Origin: Lineus longissimus
Lineage: Eukaryota; Nemertea; Pilidiophora; Heteronemertea; Lineidae
NCBI RefSeq assembly: GCF_910592395.1
Contig: NC_088309.1
Span: forward strand, 29,018,599 to 29,082,598
Direction: 5' to 3'
Length of the DNA: 64,000 nt
Shown piece after piece: positions 53,279 through 64,000 of this stretch; the stretch's first letter is position 1, and each line of letters opens with the position of its first letter. The position numbers were made by a program, and so were the translations under genes. Below the pieces are notes generated by a model that was given only the letters and a program-made list of their open reading frames with translations, was not told where the DNA came from and searched no databases.

Positions 53279-55484
53279 CTAGGGAATAATGGCGCTGTAG
53301 GTCATACCGTCCATAATGACAATGAGCTGTGATTCCATGACAACAGCAAGGGCAAACTTACTTGTTGACTGAAAGATTTGCATTCCAATTGGGATCTCGC
53401 ATCTCATCATCAATGAATGCGCTTGACAGGACACTGTTCTTGTCGGTGTTCGGCATGATGTTTTCATTTATAACAGCAACTGGAAGAGCAAAGAATGCAT
53501 TGCAATAAACAGTGATGAATCAAAATCAAAATCAGTTGGCTGTCCTCACCTCATTCTCACAATATCCGGTAGGCCCAGGCTACAGGTTCAAAATTATGAT
53601 TATGTACATCAAGGCCAGGCAGAAAATGACCAACATTCACTGCACTGTGGCATTCCAATGACGATAGTGTGGAAGTACATACATTGTACCGAGAAATAAA
53701 GGCACAGCAATACTGTACAAACAACATGCCCAGAACACATTTTGATCTTTTTTAAAAGTACTTACCTAGTAGATAGATAGACATCACAAACTTAGAAGTT
53801 CTAGAAGTAGAGGGCAGTTCTCGTTCATTTTCTGCAATCACCTGGATCGAGTGGGGCACCACAAATGGCATCATCGTCATCTGAACCACTATCAGTTGTT
53901 GACAGCAGGCCGAGCTGATGCTGTTTTCGATCATATTCACCGACTGTGCACCCTCCTCAACAAGCTGATAAAAAGAAGAAACTTTTAAAGTGAATGAAAA
54001 GCTGGCCTATGAATTATTTCACAATTGCATTTAGCAACATAGCAATCTGACAACAGGTCTAGGGCTGTCAAAGCTTGACAGGACAGTCTTCTTGTCGGTG
54101 TTCAGCATGATGTTTTTATTAACAGCAACTGGAAGAGCAAAGAAAGCACTGCAATAAACAGTGATGAATCAAAATCAAAATCAGTCAATTCCTTGGTTGT
54201 GCTCATTGGTCTCTTGCTTGCGATCATTCTTTGTCATGTGTACTGGAATAGTTTATCCTCTATATAATGTGTCCTCCTGACTCGATATGTTCTTCATGAA
54301 CAACTCTCCTCAACTACCTTAAAATTCCCTCCACCCAATAGTACACACAGATCTGTGATGTCGTCTCTACATGAGCACAATGTCATAATTGTGATTCCAT
54401 GACAACAGCAAGGGCAAACTTACTTGTTGACTGAAAGATTTGCATTCCAATTAGGATCTCGCATCTCGTCATCAATGAATGTGCTTGACAGGACACTGTT
54501 CTTGTCGGTGTTCGGCGTGATGTTTTCATTTATAACAGCAACTGGAAGAGCAAAGAATGCATTGCAATAAACAGTGATGAATCAAAATCAAAATCAGTTG
54601 GCTGTCCTCACCTCATTCTCATAATATCCGGTAGGCCCAGGCTACAGGTTCAAAATTATGATTATGTACCATCAAGGCCAGGTTAGGCAGAAAATGACCA
54701 ACATTCACTGCACTGTGGCATTCCAATGACGATAGTGTGGAAGTACATACATTGTACCGAGAAATAAAGGCACAGCAATACTGTACAAACAACATGCCCA
54801 GAACACATTTTGATCTTTTTTAAAAGTACTTACCTAGTAGATAGATAGACATCACAAACTTAGAAGTTCTAGAAGTAGAGGGCAGTTCTCGTTCATTTTC
54901 TGCAATCACCTGGATCGAGTGGGGCACCACAAATGGCATCATCGTCATCTGAACCACTATCAGTTGTTGACAGCAGGCCGAGCTGATGCTGTTTTCGATC
55001 ATATTCACCGACTGTGCACCCTCCTCAACAAGCTGATAAAAAGAAGAAACTTTTAAAGTGAATGAAAAGCTGGCCTATGAATTATTTCACAATTGCATTT
55101 AGCAAGACAGCAATCTGACACCAGGTCTAGGGCTGTCAAAGCTTGACAGGACACTGTTCTTGTCGGTGTTCGGCATGATGTTTTCATTTATAACAGCAAC
55201 TGGAAGAGCAAAGAAAGCATTGCAATAAACAGTGATGAATCAAAATCAAAATCAGTCAATTCCTTGGTTGTGCTCATTGGTCTCTTGCTTGCGATCATTC
55301 TTTGTCATGTGTACTGGAATAGTTTATCCTCTATATAATGTGTCCTCCTGACTCAATATGTTCTCCATGAACAACTCTCCTCAACTACCTTAAAATTCCC
55401 TCCACCCAAAAGTACACACAGATCTGTGATGTCGTCTCTACATGAGCACAATGTCTAATTGTGATTCCATGACAACAGCAAGGG

Positions 55485-56431
55485 CAAACATGTACATTTG
55501 CATTTTTTTTCACTCAATTCGCGTGTTTTGAAAAAATGATGCAATGCAATGCATTGGTTTGTGATGAAGGAAAAACGATTACCCTTACCCCTGTATTACC
55601 TAGTCGGTTGTAAGAATTTCTGACAAAAATAAATTTCCCGGAAATTCACAAGTCCAACCAAAAATCTATAATATTCACATTCCCATGTATGAATCTCTCC
55701 TAAACACTTTGTCTACGTGTTTTTTACCAGATACAAACATGATTCCAGCAGCAGTGAAAACTCAGGTACCACATTGAATGTTCTCTTTATAGACATGATG
55801 ATTGCAGGGTTGGGGATTCCCATCATCACTTTTCAAAACTTTTTCATTTTTTAAGATAGACCCCTACAACCTGCGAGAAAGTTGTTCAGAATCGAAAGGA
55901 GATCATTTTAAGCTTTAGTTCATCGAAATCGGTCTATCGGTTTAAATTTTATGAGAGTTTAAAAATTGTACACTGTTTCATTGAAATGGCATTAGTCAAA
56001 AGTAGCAGCGCCATCTGCGATCTACCGGTGGCGGGAATCGGAACTACATTACTGTAGGCAGCCATTTTGATTTTTTTGGCAGTCAGGGACAACACCCCTG
56101 GGCCAAAGTCAATGAAGGAGACCTCCGTTTAACAAAATGACCTCAATTCGTGATCACACGTGACCATACAATTAATTTATTCATCAATCCAAATGATAGT
56201 TGACCTTTCGACCCCCTATGCATATATAATAAGGTAACGTTGTATATGCATAAGGAATTGTTCCTTTCGTAGTACATTGTGTAGGCAAATATTGTGAAAA
56301 TGGCCAAAATTCACAGTAGGCACGGACATAGATACGTCATAACCTATGTCTCTGCCTACTGCGAACTACTAGCGCCACTCTGGTGGTGGAGTGGTGGAAG
56401 TGGTGGAAGTTGAAACTAGAGAAAGTCACAA
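55485..56431 (+). mobile_element. element E, array copy 3
   Basis: Full-length 947-bp copy; shares with copies 4 and 5 the variant 'aaaatgacctcaattcg' where copies 1 and 2 have 'aaaatcacctcaattcg'. Confidence 0.9.
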
Positions 56432-58727
56432 CTAGGGAATAATGGCGCTGTAGGTCATACCGTCCATAATGACAATGAGCTGTGATTCCATGACAACAGC
56501 AAGGGCAAACTTACTTGTTGACTGAAAGATTTGCATTCCAATTGGGATCTCGCATCTCATCATCAATGAATGCGCTTGACAGGACACTGTTCTTGTCGGT
56601 GTTCGGCATGATGTTTTCATTTATAACAGCAACTGGAAGAGCAAAGAATGCATTGCAATAAGCAGTGATGAATCAAAATCAAAATCAGTTGGCTGTCCTC
56701 ACCTCATTCTCACAATATCCGGTAGGCCCAGGCTACAGGTTCAAAATTATGATTATGTACAGCAAGGCCAGGTTAGGCAGAAAATGACCAACATTCACTG
56801 CACTGTGGCATTCCAATGACGATAGTGTGGAAGTACATACATTGTACCGAGAAATAAAGGCACAGCAATACTGTACAAACAACATGCCCACAACATGCCC
56901 AGAACACATTTTGATCTTTTTTAAAAGTACTTACCTAGTAGATAGATAGACATCACAAACTTAGAAGTTCTAGAAGTAGAGGGCAGTTCTCGTTCATTTT
57001 CTGCAATCACCTGGATCGAGTGGGGCAGCACAAATGGCATCATCGTCATCCGAACCACTATCAGTTGTTGACAGCAGGCCGAGCTGATGCTGTTTTCGAT
57101 CATATTCACCAACTGTGCACCCTCCTCAACAAGCTGATAAAAAGAAGAAACTTTTAAAGTGAATGAAAAGCTGGCCTATGAATTATTTCACAATTGCATT
57201 TAGCAACATAGCAATCTGACAACAGGTCTAGGGCTGTCAAAGCTTGACAGGACAGTCTTCTTGTCGGTGTTCAGCATGATGTTTTTATTAACAGCAACTG
57301 GAAGAGCAAAGAAAGCACTGCAATAAACAGTGATGAATCAAAATCAAAATCAGTCAATTCCTTGGTTGTGCTCATTGGTCTCTTGCTTGCGATCATTCTT
57401 TGTCATGTGTACTGGAATAGTTTATCCTCTATATAATGTGTCCTCCTGACTCAATATGTTCTCCATGAACAACTCTCCTCAACTACCTTAAAATTCCCTC
57501 CACCCAAAAGTACACACAGATCTGTGATGTCGTCTCTACATGAGCACAATGTCATAATTGTGATTCCATGACAACAGCAAGGGCAAACTTACTTGTTGAC
57601 TGAAAGATTTGCATTCCAATTAGGATCTCGCATCTCGTCATCAATGAATGTGCTTGACAGGACACTGTTCTTGTCGGTGTTCGGCGTGATGTTTTCATTT
57701 ATAACAGCAACTGGAAGAGCAAAGAATGCATTGCAATAAACAGTGATGAATCAAAATCAAAATCAGTTGGCTGTCCTCACCTCATTCTCATAATATCCGG
57801 TAGGCCCAGGCTACAGGTTCAAAATTATGATTATGTACATCAAGGCCAGGTTAGGCAGAAAATGACCAACATTCACTGCACTGTGGCATTCCAATGACGA
57901 TAGTGTGGAAGTACATACATTGTACCGAGAAATAAAGGCACAGCAATACTGTACAAACAACATGCCCAGAACACATTTTGATCTTTTTTAAAAGTACTTA
58001 CCTAGTAGATAGATAGACATCACAAACTTAGAAGTTCTAGAAGTAGAGGGCAGTTCTCGTTCATTTTCTGCAATCACCTGGATCGAGTGGGGCACCACAA
58101 ATGGCATCATCGTCATCTGAACCACTATCAGTTGTTGACAGCAGGCCGAGCTGATGCTGTTTTCGATCATATTCACCGACTGTGCACCCTCCTCAACAAG
58201 CTGATAAAAAGAAGAAACTTTTAAAGTGAATGAAAAGCTGGCCTATGAATTATTTCACAATTGCATTTAGCAAGACAGCAATCTGACACCAGGTCTAGGG
58301 CTGTCAAAGCTTGACAGGACACTGTTCTTGTCGGTGTTCGGCATGATGTTTTCATTTATAACAGCAACTGGAAGAGCAAAGAAAGCATTGCAATAAACAG
58401 TGATGAATCAAAATCAAAATCAGTCAATTCCTTGTTTGTGCTCACTGAAAAGTTTGTCATCACTTACTGACATTGGTTGTATTCCACTCATACAGTCACT
58501 CCATATGATGGGCCGGCCCAGGTCTCTTGCTTGCGATCATTCTTTGTCATGTGTACTGGAATAGTTTATCCTCTATATAATGTGTCCTCCTGACTCAATA
58601 TGTTCTCCATGAACAACTCTCCTCAACTACCTTAAAATTCCCTCCACCCAAAAGTACACACATATCTGTGATGTCGTCTCTACATGAGCACAATGTCATA
58701 ATTGTGATTCCATGACAACAGCAAGGG

Positions 58728-59670
58728 CAAACATGTACATTTGCATTTTTTTTCACTCAATTCGCGTGTTTTGAAAAAATGATGCAATGCAATGCATTGG
58801 TTTGTGATGAAGGAAAAACGATTACCCTTACCCCTGTATTACCTAGTCGGTTGTAAGAATTTCTGACAAAAATAAATTTCCTGGAAATTCACAAGTCCAA
58901 CCAAAAATCTATAATATTCACATTCCCATGTATGAATCTCTCCTAAACACTTTGTCTACGTGTTTTTTACCAGATACAAACATGATTCCAGCAGCAGTGA
59001 AAACTCAGGTACCACATTGAATGTTCTCTTTATAGACATGATGATTGCAGGGTTGGGGATTCCCATCATCACTTTTCAAAACTTTTTCATTTTTTAAGAT
59101 AGATACAACCTGCGAGAAAGTTGTTCAGAATCGAAAGGAGATCATTTTAAGCTTTAGTTCATCGAAATCGGTCTATCGGTTTAAATTTTATGAGAGTTTA
59201 AAAATTGTACACTGTTTCATTGAAATGGCATTAGTCAAAAGTAGCAGCGCCATCTGCGATCTACCGGTGGCGGGAATCGGAACTACATTACTGTAGGCAG
59301 CCATTTTGATTTTTTTGGCAGTCAGGGACAACACCCCTGGGCCAAAGTCAATGAAGGAGACCTCCGTTTAACAAAATGACCTCAATTCGTGATCACACGT
59401 GACCATACAATTAATTTATTCATCAATCCAAATGATAGTTGACCTTTCGACCCCCTATGCATATATAATAAGGTAACGTTGTATATGCATAAGGAATTGT
59501 TCCTTTCGTAGTACATTGTGTAGGCAAATATTGTGAAAATGGCCAAAATTCACAGTAGGCACGGACATAGATACGTCATAACCTATGTCTCTGCCTACTG
59601 CGAACTACTAGCGCCACTCTGGTGGTGGAGTGGTGGAAGTGGTGGAAGTTGAAACTAGAGAAAGTCACAA
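58728..59670 (+). mobile_element. element E, array copy 4
   Basis: 943-bp copy with a small deletion after 'aagatag' (about 59100), where the other copies have 'acccct'. Confidence 0.9.
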
Positions 59671-60898
59671 CTAGGGAATAATGGCGCTGTAGGTCATACC
59701 GTCCATAATGACAATGAGCTGTGATTCCATGACAACAGCAAGGGCAAACTTACTTGTTGACTGAAAGATTTGCATTCCAATTGGGATCTCGCATCTCATC
59801 ATCAATGAATGCGCTTGACAGGACACTGTTCTTGTCGGTGTTCGGCATGATGTTTTCATTTATAACAGCAACTGGAAGAGCAAAGAATGCATTGCAATAA
59901 ACAGTGATGAATCAAAATCAAAATCAGTTGGCTGTCCTCACCTCATTCTCACAATATCCGGTAGGCCCAGGCTACAGGTTCAAAATTATGATTATGTACA
60001 GCAAGGCCAGGTTAGGCAGAAAATGACCAACATTCACTGCACTGTGGCATTCCAATGACGATAGTGTGGAAGTACATTGTACCGAGAAATAAAGGCACAG
60101 CAATACTGTACAAACAACATGCCCACAACATGCCCAGAACACATTTTGATCTTTTTTAAAAGTACTTACCTAGTAGATAGATAGACATCACAAACTTAGA
60201 AGTTCTAGAAGTAGAGGGCAGTTCTCGTTCATTTTCTGCAATCACCTGGATCGAGTGGGGCACCACAAATGGCATCATCGTCATCTGAACCACTATCAGT
60301 TGTTGACAGCAGGCCGAGCTGATGCTGTTTTCGATCATATTCACCAACTGTGCACCCTCCTCAACAAGCTGATAAAAAGAAGAAACTTTTAAAGTGAATG
60401 AAAAGCTGGCCTATGAATTATTTCACAATTGCATTTAGCAACACAGCAATCTGACACCAGGTCTAGGGCTGTCAAAGCTTGACAGGACACTGTTCTTGTC
60501 GGTGTTCGGCATGATGTTTTCATTTATAACAGCAACTGGAAGAGCAAAGAAAGCATTGCAATAAACAGTGATGAATCAAAATCAAAATCAGTCAATTCCT
60601 TGTTTGTGCTCACTGAAAAGTTTGTCATCACTTACTGACACTGGTGGTTGTATTCCACTCATACAGTCACTCCATATGATGGGCCGGCCCAGGTCTCTTG
60701 CTTGCGATCATTCTTTGTCATGTGTACTGGAATAGTTTATCCTCTATATAATGTGTCCTCCTGACTCAATATGTTCTCCATGAACAACTCTCCTCAACTA
60801 CCTTAAAATTCCCTCCACCCAAAAGTACACACATATATGTGATGTCGTCTCTACATGAGCACAATGTCATAATTGTGATTCCATGACAACAGCAAGGG

Positions 60899-61845
60899 CA
60901 AACATGTACATTTGCATTTTTTTTCACTCAATTCGCGTGTTTTGAAAAAATGATGCAATGCAATGCATTGGTTTGTGATGAAGGAAAAACGATTACCCTT
61001 ACCCCTGTATTACCTAGTCGGTTGTAAGAATTTCTGACAAAAATAAATTTCCCGGAAATTCACAAGTCCAACCAAAAATCTATAATATTCACATTCCCAT
61101 GTATGAATCTCTCCTAAACACTTTGTCTACGTGTTTTTTACCAGATACAAACATGATTCCAGCAGCAGTGAAAACTCAGGTACCACATTGAATGTTCTCT
61201 TTATAGACATGATGATTGCAGGGTTGGGGATTCCCATCATCACTTTTCAAAACTTTTTCATTTTTTAAGATAGACCCCTACAACCTGCGAGAAAGTTGTT
61301 CAGAATCGAAAGGAGATCATTTTAAGCTTTAGTTCCTCGAAATCGGTCTATCGGTTTAAATTTTATGAGAGTTTAAAAATTGTACACTGTTTCATTGAAA
61401 TGGCATTAGTCAAAAGTAGCAGCGCCATCTGCGATCTACCGGTGGCGGGAATCGGAACTACATTACTGTAGGCAGCCATTTTGATTTTTTTGGCAGTCAG
61501 GGACAACACCCCTGGGCCAAAGTCAATGAAGGAGACCTCCGTTTAACAAAATGACCTCAATTCGTGATCACACGTGACCATACAATTAATTTATTCATCA
61601 ATCCAAATGATAGTTGACCTTTCGACCCCCTATGCATATATAATAAGGTAACGTTGTATATGCATAAGGAATTGTTCCTTTCGTAGTACATTGTGTAGGC
61701 AAATATTGTGAAAATGGCCAAAATTCACAGTAGGCACGGACATAGATACGTCATAACCTATGTCTCTGCCTACTGCGAACTACTAGCGCCACTCTGGTGG
61801 TGGAGTGGTGGAAGTGGTGGAAGTTGAAACTAGAGAAAGTCACAA
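60899..61845 (+). mobile_element. element E, array copy 5
   Basis: Full-length copy; it is followed by a type-A exon of the 'second-module' variant, so the block boundary here is recombinant. Confidence 0.9.
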
Positions 61846-64000
61846 CTAGGGAATAATGGCGCTGTAGGTCATACCGTCCATAATGACAATGAGCTGTGAT
61901 TCCATGACAACAGCAAGGGCAAACTTACTTGTTGACTGAAAGATTTGCATTCCAATTAGGATCTCGCATCTCGTCATCAATGAATGTGCTTGACAGGACA
62001 CTGTTCTTGTCGGTGTTCGGCGTGATGTTTTCATTTATAACAGCAACTGGAAGAGCAAAGAATGCATTGCAATAAACAGTGATGAATCAAAATCAAAATC
62101 AGTTGGCTGTCCTCACCTCATTCTCATAATATCCGGTAGGCCCAGGCTACAGGTTCAAAATTATGATTATGTACATCAAGGCCAGGTTAGGCAGAAAATG
62201 ACCAACATTCACTGCACTGTGGCATTCCAATGACGATAGTGTGGAAGTACATACATTGTACCGAGAAATAAAGGCACAGCAATACTGTACAAACAACATG
62301 CCCACAACATGCCCAGAACACATTTTGATCTTTTTTAAAAGTACTTACCTAGTAGATAGATAGACATCACAAACTTAGAAGTTCTAGAAGTAGAGGGCAG
62401 TTCTCGTTCATTTTCTGCAATCACCTGGATCGAGTGGGGCAGCACAAATGGCATCATCGTCATCTGAACCACTATCAGTTGTTGACAGCAGGCCGAGCTG
62501 ATGCTGTTTTCGATCATATTCACCAACTGTGCACCCTCCTCAACAAGCTGATAAAAAGAAGAAACTTTTAAAGTGAATGAAAAGCTGGCCTATGAATTAT
62601 TTCACAATTGCATTTAGCAACATAGCAATCTGACAACAGGTCTAGGGCTGTCAAAGCTTGACAGGACAGTCTTCTTGTCGGTGTTCAGCATGATGTTTTT
62701 ATTAACAGCAACTGGAAGAGCAAAGAAAGCACTGCAATAAACAGTGATGAATCAAAATCAAAATCAGTCAATTCCTTGGTTGTGCTCATTGGTCTCTTGC
62801 GTGCGATCATTCTTTGTCATGTGTACTGGAATAGTTTATCCTCTATATAATGTGTCCTCCTGACTCAATATGTTCTCCATGAACAACTCTCCTCAACTAC
62901 CTTAAAATTCCCTCCACCCAAAAGTACACACAGATCTGTGATGTCGTCTCTACATGAGCACAATGTCATAATTGTGATTCCATGACAACAGCAAGGGCAA
63001 ACTTACTTGTTGACTGAAAGATTTGCATTCCAATTAGGATCTCGCATCTCGTCATCAATGAATGTGCTTGACAGGACACTGTTCTTGTCGGTGTTCGGCG
63101 TGATGTTTTCATTTATAACAGCAACTGGAAGAGCAAAGAATGCATTGCAATAAACAGTGATGAATCAAAATCAAAATCAGTTGGCTGTCCTCACCTCATT
63201 CTCATAATATCCGGTAGGCCCAGGCTACAGGTTCAAAATTATGATTATGTACATCAAGGCCAGGTTAGGCAGAAAATGACCAACATTCACTGCACTGTGG
63301 CATTCCAATGACGATAGTGTGGAAGTACATACATTGTACCGAGAAATAAAGGCACAGCAATACTGTACAAACAACATGCCCAGAACACATTTTGATCTTT
63401 TTTAAAAGTACTTACCTAGTAGATAGATAGACATCACAAACTTAGAAGTTCTAGAAGTAGAGGGCAGTTCTCGTTCATTTTCTGCAATCACCTGGATCGA
63501 GTGGGGCACCACAAATGGCATCATCGTCATCTGAACCACTATCAGTTGTTGACAGCAGGCCGAGCTGATGCTGTTTTCGATCATATTCACCGACTGTGCA
63601 CCCTCCTCAACAAGCTGATAAAAAGAAGAAACTTTTAAAGTGAATGAAAAGCTGGCCTATGAATTATTTCACAATTGCATTTAGCAAGACAGCAATCTGA
63701 CACCAGGTCTAGGGCTGTCAAAGCTTGACAGGACACTGTTCTTGTCGGTGTTCGGCATGATGTTTTCATTTATAACAGCAACTGGAAGAGCAAAGAAAGC
63801 ATTGCAATAAACAGTGATGAATCAAAATCAAAATCAGTCAATTCCTTGGTTGTGCTCATTGGTCTCTTGCTTGCGATCATTCTTTGTCATGTGTACTGGA
63901 ATAGTTTATCCTCTATATAATGTGTCCTCCTGACTCAATATGTTCTCCATGAACAACTCTCCTCAACTACCTTAAAATTCCCTCCACCCAAAAGTACACA

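Larger units (their letters stand above)
49339..64000. repeat. tandem array of ~1.07-kb exon-bearing modules with interspersed element E
   Basis: The main period is 3153 bp (compare 50126, 53279, 56432), each made of one E (~0.95 kb) and two ~1.07-kb modules. A module contains exon-like segments A, B and A' on the minus strand. Nine modules are visible; their B segments start at 50599, 51666, 53752, 54820, 56921, 57988, 60156, 62335 and 63402. The fourth block (59671-61845) has only one module, so its period is 2175 bp. Two modules (58438 and 60602) keep an extra ~75-bp stretch absent from the others. Copies are over 95% alike by eye. The array runs off the right edge. Confidence 0.97.

Noticed and set aside
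43633-64000. Viral island extending to the right end
   Set aside because: Apart from the 170-bp fragment at 49169-49338, sequence right of 43.6 kb shows intron-type splice sites and no compact viral ORFs.

Overview
The window is eukaryotic chromosomal DNA, most likely from an amphioxus (Branchiostoma-type cephalochordate). Intron-containing genes use GT-AG splice sites, the telomere-type repeat is TTAGGG, minisatellites are extremely abundant, and one minisatellite is built on an exon-intron junction, a feature reported from amphioxus genes. The species call is inference; no marker gene fixes it.

Left part (1-27.8 kb, host): a partial rhodopsin-type GPCR (minus, 1-1097), a single-exon four-TM MS4A-like protein (3510-4184), a small secreted single-IGFBP-domain-like protein (minus, 5369-5959, two exons) and a complete ten-exon type-B carboxylesterase/cholinesterase-like gene (15291-21634) whose exon phases close exactly to 629 codons. 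Between and inside them lie at least eight minisatellites, a Harbinger-like MITE, a fold-back element and tRNA-derived SINE pieces. Three of the minisatellites sit on the start, a splice donor and the stop of the esterase gene.

Middle (27.8-43.6 kb): a long TTAGGG tract bounded by inverted arms, followed by a compact, intronless, DNA-virus-derived island. Its core is an intact 1100-codon fusion of an archaeo-eukaryotic (UL52/PrimPol-type) primase domain with a UL9-like superfamily-2 helicase. Next to it are five further long ORFs, one with an HMG box, plus duplicated and broken pieces: a deleted ORF copy, a frameshifted second primase and a chimeric ORF. Directly repeated flanks (28.7-29.6 and 41.5-42.3 kb) carry a retroposon tail and A/T-rich tandem repeats. 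The best guess is a herpesvirus-like element (Malacoherpesviridae relatives are known in association with amphioxus), but no capsid, terminase or polymerase gene is visible, so the family is not proven.

Right part (43.6-64 kb, host): microsatellites, an unrecognised three-exon gene (46318-47498), the last exons of a minus-strand gene (48314-48815), and then, upstream of those exons, a tandem array that runs off the window. The array is built from nine ~1.07-kb modules carrying exon-like segments with splice sites, interrupted by a ~0.95-kb element (E). The same element E is present in opposite orientation inside the viral island, and a 170-bp piece of viral-island sequence caps the array's left end, so island and array share a history.
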